Shown: positions 25,548 to 37,406, counted from the first letter of the stretch. The stretch: 64,000 nt of DNA from Chaunax sp. Z400 (GCA_037577475.1 CM075187.1:24024810-24088809), one strand, 5' to 3'. Made by a program: numbers and translations. The notes: a model not told the origin generated them from the letters alone.

Positions 25548-26071
25548 TTTCTCAGCAGGGACATGGAAGGCAGAGGGTTGTGGGAATAGAGAAAAAAGAT
25601 CCTTAACATAAAAAGTGCAAACTTTTGACTGATCAGAAGGACTGAAGATCAATGAGGGCTGTGTGGGTTTGAAGCCTAAGAAGAGTTGGCCAATCAATGG
25701 AGAGCTGTTCACTTGCTAGTGTCTTCAAAGATGAGAGGAAAAACAAGCTTTCTCCCTCCGCATGGCGTCACTTGCTGTGTTTAAACAAAACGCACTGAAC
25801 AACACTAAAGCATCTCCTCCCGCTGCCTCCCTGGCCTCCTCTCTGTCTCTCCCTCCAGTTTGGTGTAATTGGTCAGACAAAAATAGTCAGTTCATTTGTT
25901 TTTGTAGCTAATGGGGGGCGGGGTGTGGGATTTCTGTTGTTGTTTTTCATAGCTTTGATCTTGTGTTTCTGGATTGAGATTAATTGAGGTAAAAAAGTTT
26001 AAGTTAAAAAACAGCCTTTTGAACAGAAATCGATGAGTGTTCGTCTAATTTATAATTAAAAAGACGTTCCT
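25548..26071 (+). repeat. ~525-bp direct repeat, copy 1
   Basis: Matches 29101-29636 in the same orientation, about 3.55 kb away. Both copies begin TTTCTCAGCAGGGACATGG and end near AAAAGAC(G/A)TTCCT. The central ~300 bp (for example AAGGACTGAAGATCAATGAG) are nearly identical, and the outer third is more diverged with small indels. No terminal inverted repeats, poly-A tail or reading frame were seen. It may be a local segmental duplication or two insertions of an unclassified interspersed element. Confidence 0.85.
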
Positions 26072-29000
26072 CCCATGCAGTTAGGTTTTAAGCTTTAAAT
26101 CTGTCTTTTTTTTTTTACAAGAAGAAGGTTCTTAGTTATCAGATCTCAAAGACACTGACTTCTTTATGTCAAACTTTTTCACATCCACTTGTTCAGAGGA
26201 GAAGATCATTTAGCTCTCAGTAAAACAGCCATGAACAATGACCACCGAAGGAATTCATACCTAAAAACAAGCTAAGCTAATGTTAGTGGCAACAAGGCTG
26301 CCAGCCTAAAGAGCATTGAAGAGTATTTTTTATGTGGTACTGCTTTATTCAACGTTGTGTTATCAATTTTAATGATCAGATCAGTGTGGAGGATGGGGAG
26401 ATCTCTGCAGATAAGGAAACAAACCTCCTGATCAATCGTCTCTTAACAATGAAACAACCACTTCTTCTTCTACACGACATCATCAAACTTTGTTTTTTTG
26501 GTTATTCTTTGAATTGAAGAACCGCTAGCGGCAGAAATTCACATATTGTGTGTTGAAGCCTCCCAGTTAGTAAAATATAATGCAATGCTGTTACTCTTTC
26601 CTCATCTTTATCTAAACATAGCAGCTGCATACTTTTTTCACCCAGCTGGGCTTTGTATGCAGTAGTGTGAATCATTGCTTGTACTGCTAGTCAAAGACGA
26701 CCACAACGGACTACAAAAAAGTGCAGGTTGTACAAATCCTTTGGCCTCCCTCAGAGCCAAATCCCTGTTTGTTTGACGCCTCAAGCTTTCTGCTACCAGT
26801 GGCTGAACATAAGTGATTTGACTGGCAAAAGCTCTATTCCTCTCATCAGAAGTGGGGTCCAGTTTTTGGCAGAACATTTTAGGCTAGCTAAGGAGATTTT
26901 TTTTAAAGTCTGCTTGCTTTATATCCCCATTCTAAGTTGATAAAAGCCTGTGTTTTTTTAATCTGTTCCAGGTGGTCTTATTATGCTTTTTATCCTCTTT
27001 ATTCAGGTCTGACTCGCCCCAACACATTGTCATGACCTGCTGTTCAATACAGCCATATTTTGTCCAGGTGAACAGGTGCATTGACTTGCTCTGCTCCTGC
27101 TGGGTCCTCGGGTAGATTTCACCGTTGGGAGGTTTTGCCCCTTGTTTGTTTTAATCAAGCTGATTTATTCTGTGAACTAGATCCGAAGCTCACCAATCAA
27201 ACCTTAATGATTGTGACTTCCCAAAATGATATGCATGTGCTCGACCTTCCTCCCCATCCCGTACCACATTCCCTTGCACACCGTCCTGCCACTTTAGCGT
27301 TCATCTCTCTGAGATCAGCCATTAAACCACTGTGCTGCACTTCTTCCGCCCTTGACTAAAGGGTATCCTTTCCTTAGTCTCCTCGACTCAGAATCAGCAT
27401 CGTATTCCCCTGGGAGCTTCAGACAGCCGTGCTAACCCATGGCCAGACAGCTTTTAATCATTTATTTAGGGGCTGTAATGTCAAGTTCAACTCCATTCTC
27501 CCTTAGTGTTCACAGAAAGGAGAGGGAAGTGAGCAAAGGAAAGTGGACGAGAGACGTCGCATTAAGCTTGGATCAGGAAGCCAGTTTTTCAGGGAGCCTC
27601 TAAGGATCCCTCCTTCTTTTAAACAAGTACAGGGTGCTGCTACTTTTATTACATATAGCTGTTTGAGAGTTCACCCAGTGAGGCTTTAAAGGAATGAAAC
27701 AACATCCAGATTTCATTAACGGAAAACTGACTGAGTGAGTTTATACACACAGTATTCGTCTAATCCTGTTCAAAGGAGTAAAGATTAATCATGACGTGCA
27801 TGTTGGCACAAAATCACATACATTGCATCTTAATACCTTAATTGTTGTCTTAATTTAATGCTTCATGAATGTAAATTGTATCAGAGTGACGGGGGGGGCT
27901 GTGATAGCTCAGATTTAGAGGCTGATGGATCCCTTGTGGGTTCTAAAGGACCTGGAGAGACCATGTATACCCAGGTAGTCCTGGCATTTCTGTGTTTGAT
28001 CAAGGACATTTCTGGTTGTTAAAATCATCTTTAATTCACTTCCATTTGGTGTTAAAAACATTATACAATCTTTAATCACTGTACACATCAAGAGACGTTG
28101 CAAATTAGGTGTCCATTGTCGTCAGCACCGGGTACAGTGTAATTCCCATTTATAATAGATTGGATGTCAAGGATGTTGATTCGAGGCAAGTAATTAGCAC
28201 AGACCTTTTCTGAATAACAGAGTTGTGCTGTTAAGCCTGAGGTCCGCTGCAAAAATGTCTTTTCCTCAGCTCAGCAGTGGTTGTATGTCAATAAATGTAT
28301 TCTATGCAGCAGCTACTCAGTCATTAACCTCCATAATTTGACTTGTTGAAACCTTTTTTTCTTGGGTAATGACCTAACAAAGATCAGCTACTGGATAGAG
28401 TGGAGCAGATGAAGTATTCATTAACTCCACTAGATGTAAGAGGGGCTCATTTGTTTGGTTGTGTGTCTGTGTATGTGTGTGTCCATACTAATACTTTAGT
28501 GCACATTCATGACTATATCCTCAAGGACCTCTTGTAGTTTCAGAGATTCATAATTTCTGGGGAAAAAAAGCAGTCTGGCTTCTCTGTTCATACCAGCATT
28601 GATTGCTCACTCCTTACTCTTTTTTAACAGGCCTGTAGGACCTTTCCTTAGCATTTAGAGATCAGCTCTTATCATGTTTTCTATACTTCTGGGTAATTTC
28701 ACTCAGTTTTAAACCTTCAAACACTAATAGACTATTCTGTGACAATGAGAGCTGCGTCTACAGATACATTTAGAGACCTACACCCACACGGACGTTTCAC
28801 TTCATCTCTACAGGTCCCTGTAGGCTGAGTTGCTTTTTAAATTATGTCGAGCAGCACAAGCTTTCCAGGTGATTTTGTCTGTTGCACAGATGTTTGCTTA
28901 AGTGATTTGCTTTAATGGTAAGAGAGGCTGCTTTAAGTCATTTTAAACAGTTGAATGTGTGCAGTAATGTTACTGCAGCAGATATCATGGAACATTTAGC

Positions 29001-29100
29001 AGGCAAATCTGAATTTTGATGACCCAGCCTGCACTCCTCTTGTGTGTTTCTAGTTGCTGAAGGAGGATGTGCAGAGGCGCAAAACAAGGGCTCAGGACTG
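26072..29100. other. non-coding spacer between direct repeats
   Basis: No exon recognised. It contains short poly-T tracts and unremarkable open frames of up to 92 codons without domains. Confidence 0.5.
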
Positions 29101-29636
29101 TTTCTCAGCAGGGACATGGAGGCCAGAGGATTGTGGGAAAAGAGAAGAACATTAAAAAAGTGCAAACTTTTGACTGATCAGAAGGACTGAAGATCAATGA
29201 GGGCTGTGTGGGTCTGAAGCTTAAGAAGAGTTGGCCAATCAATGGAGAGCTGTTCGCTTGCTAGTGTCTTCAAAGATGAGAAGAAAAACAAGCTTTCTCC
29301 CTCTGCATGGCATCACTTGTTGTGTTTAAACAAAACGCACTGAACAACACTAAAGCATCTCCTCCCGCTGTCTCCCTGGCCTCCTCTCTGTCTCTCCCTC
29401 CAGTTTGGTGTAATTGGTCAGACAACAGTAGTCAGCTTGGTTCATTTGTTTTCACTGTGGGGTGAATTTGCAAACAGTCAAAGTTAATTGACGGGGAGTT
29501 TTGTTTTTCATAGCTTTGATATTGTATTTCTACGTTAAGATGAACTCAGGTCAAGAAGTTGAAGTAAAAGAAAAAGCCTTTTGAGCAGAAATTGATTGAT
29601 GTTTTTGTCTCTTTTATGAATAAAAAAGACATTCCT
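29101..29636 (+). repeat. ~535-bp direct repeat, copy 2
   Basis: Second copy of the segment at 25548-26071. It differs by substitutions and small indels (for example an extra GCTTGG near 29437 and divergent sequence at 29455-29495), so the duplication is not recent or homogenisation is incomplete. A match this long can mispair and lead to gain or loss of the intervening 3 kb. Confidence 0.85.
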
Positions 29637-30986
29637 AGAAAAATCCTCAAGTCAGTCAACAATATGTGCTAAGTGTATATGTAACGTGTCAAACTCCCTG
29701 TTTGCTCTTTCTTCTCTTTAAAGAAAAAACGTATAGTTTTCATGACACTGTCGTACTCCAGCTGTCTCCCTCTCCACCCTCTCCATTACTCTTGATATCC
29801 TCTGTTGGCGCCGTGCTGTTTCGTTATCAATGATTGCCTCAAATGCTTTCCCCGCCCTCCATCACAAGAGCTGTGATTTTGTCACACTCATTCACAGCAG
29901 CGAGCTACACCAGGGCGTCGCACTCTGAGCCACTGACTTCATATGTTTTTTTTCCTTCAGCAGGAAATGCAGTGGGAAGCCCATACTTCTCACGCATTCA
30001 CACAGGGTCAGGTGGGGTTTGAGGGACTCTATACTCACTTTCATCCATAGCCCTTGGACACATTTTCTTCAAATCCATGGCCTCCCAATGAAATATGAAT
30101 CAAAACCAATCCTCCAGGCTTTTGCTTGCCTTGAAAGAAGGTCTAACTGAATTTGAAGCCTCCGGTGGTGAAGAGTTGCTGGCTATGCTGCTTTACTCTA
30201 TAATCAGAGCCAAAATAAACCAAAAGTGAGGAAAACAGTATAAAGTAGGAAAACATGATATTTTTATTTCTTTATATTGTAGACAAGTGTGTGTAATTAA
30301 GTAAATTTACATTTCAACCTATGTTTTTGGGAACCTGGTGTGAAGTAAAGGTGTGAAGAATGGTGATTGGTTCATTAACCCGAGTTTATGCCATATATAG
30401 GATCTTTCCATAACCTCGTCTTTTGCCTTTTTTTTAATTTACTTAATCGTTCCATAAATCATAATGCGTGTAAATGTAATAACATAGCCTGTAGATAATT
30501 AGAACATCATCTACTTGGATGGACTGAATATCTTTAACAAAGTGAGTCGGTAAATAATATAAATGATCATTTGTTTGAGAAATGCTGCCTTGTTATGATA
30601 TATTCTTCCATCTTTGGAGAGATTATCATTCTGCCCATCATGTTTGCTTATTTTAATACTATAAACATCTGCTATTCATCTCCTCATCTCAGTGTATTTA
30701 GTGCGATCATTTCCCACTCTTGTTTCACACATTCTTTCCCTTTAGTTGACTCTCAAGTGTCACATTGCAAATTGTTTGTGGCATTATTTAATACGCTTCA
30801 TGGTTGCAATGTTCTTACTTATGCTCTGTTTTACTCTGATGGTTGGTGCATTGTCCCAATTAAATATCTTTTCGTATATCTGATAGAAGAATTCTGTTTG
30901 TCTCCAAGATGTCTGAACAACTGAATATGAAAATCTATCCATTCATTCCTGTTTGCCTCATTTCTCTCTTGTCCCTGTCTGCGCAG
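29637..30986. other. non-coding, intron upstream of first visible exon
   Basis: AT-rich. It ends in a pyrimidine-rich tract and a CAG acceptor immediately before 30987. No exon encoding the N-terminal coiled coil (the ASILASVKEQE-type segment of delta-catenins) could be found here or further upstream. Confidence 0.6.
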
Positions 30987-31145
30987 GAGCAGAGCCCCAG
31001 TAACGCTACATCCCTGGCTATGATGCAGGAGCCGCAGGAGGTGGTGGAGGAGACGGTCACCATCGAAGAAGACCCCGGCACCCCCACTTCCCATGTCTCG
31101 GTGGTCACCTCCGATGACGGCACCACACGCCGCACAGAAACCAAG
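30987..31145 (+). CDS. arvcf: arvcf internal exon, head region (53 codons)
   Basis: Encodes 53 residues, from EQSPSNATS to GTTRRTETK. It includes EETVTIEEDPGTPTSHVSVV and TSDDGTTRRTETK, which match the ARVCF segment just after the N-terminal coiled coil. ARVCF is an armadillo protein of the p120/delta-catenin family that binds the juxtamembrane tail of classical cadherins at adherens junctions and is linked to small-GTPase control (family knowledge). The acceptor is a pyrimidine tract plus GCGCAG; the donor is AAG|GTAGGA. Both ends are phase 0. The EEDPGTPTSH wording separates ARVCF from p120 (ctnnd1), which differs here. The 53-codon length matches the human exon segment as I recall it. The minus-strand open frame of 143 codons across it is an antisense shadow. 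Confidence 0.9.
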
Positions 31146-34100
31146 GTAGGATGCCACAGTGCTCTTAAGCAGAGCAGAGGATGGCGCTGATTCTGTCAAA
31201 TCACTTATGTAATAAATAAAATATAAAGTGTTCAATGTGCATTTGTTGATTCCTAATCTCACTGCATTTGTAGCGTGTTTATTAGGGCTGCACGATATAT
31301 TGTTTCATCATTGGTGTTGCAAAGTGTGCATGCACAATAGTCACATTGCAGGATGGGCAATGTCAAGTAAGACAAATGAACTCAAACACACAGCAAATGT
31401 CTCAGAGTCATTCATCAGTGTTCTTTGGTCAGTCATGGAGAGACACACCAGCTTTACCAACTCTTGGTAAAACATAGCTGTCTCTGGAGTCTGTGTCAGG
31501 AGGACGAATCTCATCGTTGTTTGCATTTCTCAGTTGGAGTTGTCGGTATCGCGTGTCAACAATGTGAGAACCTGTAGTCTTTACCAGGTGGAGTGAACTC
31601 TGTCTTTCACATGCACACACTCACAAATATGTCGGCATTGCTTTGCTCTCTTTGTTTAATACACCTGTTGAAGCTTAATAAATTTGTGGTCTATTCGCTT
31701 TGGCAGTGACGTATTGATTGATACTTGCTAAGGTATTTTATTTTAATTTTATTATTAGTCAGACATGAATCTATCTGGCAAGCCTTCTTCATTTAAAAGT
31801 GTCAAATCCATGACAAAAATGTTTTAGAATGATCCATATTTTTCTCATCTAGTGAGCATTTCAGTATTTTTTCATATTACAATATATATATATATCTATA
31901 TCTATATATATAGATATAGATATATATATATAGATATATACATCTATATATATATCACAGAAGAAAATTGCAAAGTCACTTTGTTTTAATATCGTGCAGC
32001 CCTAGTGGTGTTTATCAAGTGTTTTCATGTTAGCTGATGTTGAACTTTGAAATGCTACTGAGCAGATTGCAGTCTCAGAATGATCTACTGTACAGAGCTG
32101 ATATTCATAGTATCACACGTGAGCAGGACACCTCAGCAGTTGTCTTGCTGTGGCAAAGAGATCCCTTTGAGCTCATGGCTACAGAAAAACCCCAAAAGTC
32201 CCTTTGATCCATGTCCATGTTTCTTCAAATTATGGTTATGGATTACCGCTTCCAAACTGCATGATTCTGGAGCTCAACTCCCAGACATCCACCCTGAAGA
32301 ACTCTAAATCCCATAATCCTACAGCCCAAAGTGGTTTCATCTCCCTCTCATGGCTTTTTTTTAATTATTATGTCATTATATGCTGACTCCCCTTGTGTTG
32401 TCCTTGTTTTGTGCTTCTTAAAAGTTCCTTTGTTGATTTGTCCTCTATTGTGTTCTGTTGTTTTTCTGTAAGGACTTGTCAACTAACATGAAGGTGAGTG
32501 GACCTTTTTACCTGTACAGCTTTTTACCACCACGCCACCATTTTATGTGTGCCTATACAGGCTGGAGCAGCAGTATGCAACACAGTCTGCTTCATCACAC
32601 GCCAAATTATAACTCTATCTCAACTCTGAAGTACGTCTCAGTTCACTGTCTGTTGCTTCCACCTGCTGAGATACGACCCATTCTCCTTGTTATTATTTCT
32701 CTTGCATGGTGTTCCCGCTCTCTGATAAATTATATCTTACAAAATCCCTCATTGACATAACAGGAAGTACAAAATACCACTGCTGGGCAGCAGTAACACG
32801 TTAAACACCTCCTTACAAAAGATTGCTGATATGAGATATAAATTGCAATTGAAGTTCAACATTTAAATATATTGTCATTATTTTGGGTTTTTTTTTTTTG
32901 CCAGCTTTAGCTTTGTGTTTTTCTTCATGAATAATATGAATTATAATTTTTCATAGATTTTGCACACTCGCTCCCCAAAGTGATTTGTTAACATTTTGAA
33001 GACCCCACTGCTTGAAGAATATTTTCAAGTGGCATCAGTTTTCTGGATTTTGCTCAAACCAGAATGTCTTCCTCCTCGTGTCGGGTTGGGGTTTCCAAGA
33101 ATTTCAAGTGTGCCTGTTTTTTTTTGTGTTTTGAAAGATGATTTTCACTTTTGAGTTTGAATTCATCACTTTTTACACAAAAAAAACCCACTAGAATCCA
33201 TGCCACATTTCCTTTTGAAAAAGATCTGGTGGATCTATGACATGAGCCGAGGGTGAGAAGCTCTTCCTTTCTGCTGTCGCATTTTGAGACATACCCTCTA
33301 AGATAAGGTTATAATAGATAAGGCTTCATTTTTGCTTGGGATTCACGTAAATGTAACTACAGTCAGCTGCAGGCTTCCAGAGGAGTAGGGAGTGCTGTGT
33401 GGAGCTCCTTCTCTAGGGACTGTGAAACTGTAATTAAAAAGCCTGGTCTAATCCCTCATCAGGGAGGGCCCATTGCCCTCCAGCCTGTTTACTGCGAGGG
33501 GATTGGCCACACACTCAGTCACACTCACTTGGTTTTATGCGTTCATACACCAAACTTTGCACACAAGCGTGCAGTAAAACATTACACTAATGAAGAGCTT
33601 CGATGCTGAGTAAGGGAAGGGGAAGGATGCTCCTTGAAAGGGCTGGTGTCCTGCTGGGAGGAGAGATCCAGTGTTTTCTGGAAGTCACTTTTCATAGAAA
33701 ATCGGATTGATATTTGGGTTGAACTTGTAGAAGACACGTCTGCGCAGTGGCGGACGTCTTCCTCACTTTCCCTCTTTGTCTTCTTTTCCTCTCAGCATCT
33801 CCTCTCCCTGACTCACTTTCATGTGTTGTTTTTCCACCCGCTCTCCTTTTCCATCTCCCTCTTCATTTCACAGCAACTCACAGTTTTATTTATGTTCTTA
33901 TCTTTTCTTTTGAACCAAAGTCTTGCCACACTGTCTAATGCTAACTCATTTCTCTCCCTTGATGGTTATCCCCCTTCTGACTGCTGGAAGATGAAACACC
34001 GCAGCTTCTCCCATCTTCCCGAATTGCACGGCAAAAAAGTTTTTAGGTGGTAAACATGTTTCTAGCTGATTTGGTATCAGCAACATTTCTCGTTTGAATA

Positions 34101-34953
34101 CTGACGGAAGAACAGAAATAATGGTGGCAGGGCAGAGCTACTGTATGTGAGGGAACGTCAAAGAAAGAGACCGGTGTGTGTTTGTGTCGCAGGGTCAGGG
34201 TAAGTTTAAACTTACAACCAGTTAAAGTAGGACGATTTTCATATAGTTTCTATGAACAGCTGGTTAACCACCGGTTCTTTCTCTCAATCAGTTCAACTCA
34301 AAGTGAATTAGGCTTGACCCTGAGTGCATCTATGACTCTGAGCACAGGTCGCTCCAATTAGATCATCATTTGTCCTGTTCTATCCCAGCATGCCCCATGC
34401 TTCCCCTTGGCCATCATCCAGCCCTCTTTTCCTGCTGGCAGACACTGTGAATGGAGCAGCAGTCATGTAGAAGGAAGAGCTCAATTGGCCCAATAAAAGC
34501 AGCATTCCTCCTCTTTCCTCGGGATATGAGCTAATGAGAGTTGAGGCAGACCACACAAACAAATAAAAAAACATTTCACTACCCTGGACGCACTGGGGAG
34601 CCAACCACGAGTAGGTAGGAGATAGTTTATAGGGTGCAGCTGTTGTGGAACATGAAGTGTCACTGATGAACCGAATAAAGAACTGACGCTTGAATTAGTT
34701 CTTTTATTTCAGATGGCGTCTCTTGACTTCAGCACGCAGTTTTTAAAATAGTTAGAGGAGCACAGCACGAACACACTCTATCCTCTGTCATATTGCGTGC
34801 AGCCACTATATGGAGATTATAAGGGTGCAAGGCGGCTCATTCTCCAGCCATGTGCATTACAGGTCTAGAATAACAGGGTGGATTCATGCATAAGGTAATC
34901 AGTAGACCACATGCTGTTTACTGAGTTCTACCCACCCATCCCTCCAACTCTAG
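31146..34953 (+). other. arvcf intron (to candidate exon)
   Basis: Holds the hAT-like element (31283-32004) and otherwise AT-rich sequence with poly-T tracts. Open frames at 32458-32760 and 33634-34053 are rich in Ser, Leu and Phe because of pyrimidine-rich DNA and show no domain. The 3' end is a good acceptor (TACCCACCCATCCCTCCAAC, then TCTAG) feeding the candidate exon. Confidence 0.7.
31283..32004. mobile_element. hAT-like non-autonomous element (MITE-type)
   Basis: The ends are a perfect 16-bp inverted repeat, TAGGGCTGCACGATAT at 31283-31298 and its complement at 31989-32004. The 8-bp word GTGTTTAT lies directly before the left end (31275-31282) and again at 32008-32015, three bases (GTG) after the right end. 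This fits an 8-bp hAT target duplication around an element whose full end was CACTAGGG...CCCTAGTG and whose left CAC was lost. The ~720-bp interior has no transposase frame. It includes a TA-rich palindrome at about 31882-31932. The GGGCTGCACGATAT end is a widespread dispersed sequence in fish genomes (from memory); class assignment rests on TIR and TSD only. Confidence 0.7.
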
Positions 34954-35097
34954 GTGACCAAGGTGGTCAAAATCATCACCTGCCACCCAGTAATGGTGAC
35001 TGACAAGTTGTCAGTGGAACCCAGGCCTGCCACCCCAGTCTCCATCTCGACCCCCATCCTGTCGGTGGCAGAATCAGCAAAGGCCCCCGGATCCTGT
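34954..35097 (+). CDS. candidate alternative exon of arvcf (48 codons)
   Basis: A strong acceptor (pyrimidine tract, TCTAG) is followed in phase 0 by a peptide starting VTKVVKIITCHP. The next known exon at 37407 starts VTKMVKTVTTRT, also phase 0. The first 9 bases are identical, and the following codons differ mostly by silent or conservative changes. The frame stays open for 71 codons to 35166. A phase-0 donor TGT|GTAATT after 35097 would give a 144-nt cassette that keeps the frame; another phase-0 donor, CCA|GTAATG after 34989, would give 36 nt. The rest of the peptide (Pro/Val/Ser/Thr-rich, with STPILSVAESAKAP) resembles no domain I know. It could be a cassette exon, an exon mutually exclusive with 37407, an alternative terminal exon, or a decayed duplicate. 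Confidence 0.4.
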
Positions 35098-37406
35098 GTA
35101 ATTCTGCTGCGTTCTCTCCTGCCTCCTTGTTCCTCTAACATCATGTTTGAAAAGGCCCACATTTAGCATCTTAGTCTTTCTTTCGTTGTAGTGAAATTTG
35201 CAATTTCTACTTCCGTCATCATCACAGATGCTCTTTAGATCGCCTGGAATGACAGGCTTGAGTATAACAGTCTTTTTAAAAATGTGAATTACTACCTCAC
35301 CCTCTCCAACTAACCCACAGCCACCAAGTCCATTTAAGTGCTCGATAAAGTAAATGCCGCAGCGGTTGTGAAACCTCTTACAGTGCTGTAAAGTGGACTG
35401 CTTGACGCCTGCTGCCTTTCTCCTCATTTTAACAGATTGGGAAACGGCTAAGGCCTGTGCCTAACTGCCTGTGGTTGTTTCAGGCACTTTGCAAGCACGC
35501 ACAAACACATACAGATAAGTAGTATTTCACAAGTGCTCACACACTCCATTATTTTGGCAATTATCTTTTAGCCCTGTTTACCCGTCTTCAGTATATTTCA
35601 GAAGCTCCTTTTGAAATTGGGTCCCTCACCTCACCCCGTTTTCCCTTGCATGAAAGTTCAGAGCCTTGTGAACTTGAGCGAACATCAAAGAGTGTTTAAA
35701 AACTGTGCTGGCTTCTTTTGCAGCCCTTGCAAATTGCCTTAAAAGCTGTGTTAGTACAAGACAGCTGGGTATGTCTGGGTTGATGAGCTGTTGCGTTCAA
35801 AGTGCTGTCCTCTCAGTTCTGACCGACAGAATAGAATAAAATATGATGAGGACGAAAGATGATAAAATAACCGCAGACATTAAACCACATAAAAATGTTC
35901 TAATATTGTCCTGCATCTATAAGGCTCAGACAAATCAACCAACAGTACAAAAAATAATGTAAAATGATCATTTAACACATTTTATTTGTCAAGCCCATGA
36001 TATGAATATTAGAATAGTCTTGTTTGGGTTATGTTATGACTTATCATTGTAATTTAAGAGGATGGAAGTGAGCTTGGAATTCTGAGCTCATACATATGCT
36101 TTAACTATTATGAATGAAGAAAATGAGCTCTTCTTCATCATAAACAAAAGTAGATTACTCATTAATTAGTCTGAACATGGAAATGAACCTTGGCATTCCT
36201 CTAATAGGCTTTGTTATGTTGCTCACAGTCGGGGTCTAATTTAAGAAACAAGGCCAGAGAAGATTTGTATTTGTTTCTACCAACTTAATGAGGATGCTGT
36301 ATGGAACAACCGATTTGTTGTTTGTGCTTTTTCTCTTGGCACCTTAGTTAATGCTTTGTTATGGTTTCTTGATATTGTTACAGGCCTTCGCCCGCTCCTG
36401 ATTAAAATCTGAATTATGAAATCGATGGGAAAATAAAGAAAACATATTATAATTATAAAAGCAGGTGTTGAAATTAAGCCCATCAAAGTTTTTTTTCCTT
36501 CCATTTCCCAAGATATCCAGACAGGCGGTCTGTCCGCGTCAAGCGGGAATGAACCTCCCTCCAACACCTTGACAGGCACAACACAAATTGCATCAGACCT
36601 GCGCCCCTGCAGATGACGATTAATTTTCATCAGCCTCATTAATTTTGAAGATGAATTTATAGCCACGGACAAAATAGCCAATTATCAGCCACAGCAGAAT
36701 TCACTGGGCAGCAAATTGGTTTCTGTATGGGCAAAGAGCCCAGGGACGGTGTCTATAATTCTTCTGTCAGACAGCAGAGAAAGTAGTTATTTAGCTATAG
36801 GATGAAGTAAGCACAGCAGATAGAAACATGCATATCCTCCATTTATATTGTGATGCTACTATGCTCCCTTGGGGAGAAAGAATTCAAGGTCCAGTGGAGC
36901 TGTAGCATTTCAAGATGGCTCTGTTACGGTATGATCCAGGAGACTCAGTCTACCAAGAAACCAAATGTGTATAAGCAACAGTCTCATAGCAGACAATTAT
37001 ATATATGTTTTTTTGCATGTTTTTCCACTGTAAATTAAAGGTAAAACTAATCTAAGAGCCCATAATTTTATGACATAATGAAATGGAGTTGAGTGCACCA
37101 CAATACTACCCAGGGTTTCAATTCAATTCAAACAAACTGTACAACACAGTTTGTTTGAATTGAGACAAATGGATGAGTTTTCTGCTGCTCAAGGTTTAAA
37201 ATGCATGTTCTTATTTGGTCACCAAGAATCAAAGTTATCCCTTATTTTTCTCACAGTGTTTCTCTTTTTCACCGTTCGGCCTTCTAACACAGTGTTGGAA
37301 ACAGACAGCTTGCACGGCTAATATCTTTGTTTTGCAGACAGCATAGTTTTCTGTTTGCACAGCCTAATCATGACATGTCCCCATGCTCCCCTCGTCCTCT
37401 CTACAG
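35098..37406 (+). other. arvcf intron (after candidate exon)
   Basis: AT-rich with no gene. The segment 36480-36720 is complex sequence with repeated ATTAATTTT words (possible homeodomain-type sites) and may be a conserved element. A perfect hairpin lies at 37123-37163. The acceptor before 37407 is CTCCCCTCGTCCTCTCTACAG. Confidence 0.6.
37123..37163. repeat. perfect inverted repeat, 18-bp arms, 5-nt loop
   Basis: The left arm 37123-37140 (TCAATTCAAACAAACTGT) is the exact complement of 37146-37163, separated by ACAAC. It lies 243 bp upstream of the exon at 37407, so it would form a stable hairpin in the pre-mRNA near that acceptor. The arms are too short for a typical miRNA precursor. Confidence 0.95.

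Noticed and set aside
30831..31262. 143-codon minus-strand open frame
   Set aside because: Antisense to the arvcf exon at 30987-31145.
33634..34053. 139-codon plus-strand open frame
   Set aside because: Rich in Ser, Leu and Phe because the DNA is pyrimidine-rich; no domain and no splice sites that fit arvcf.
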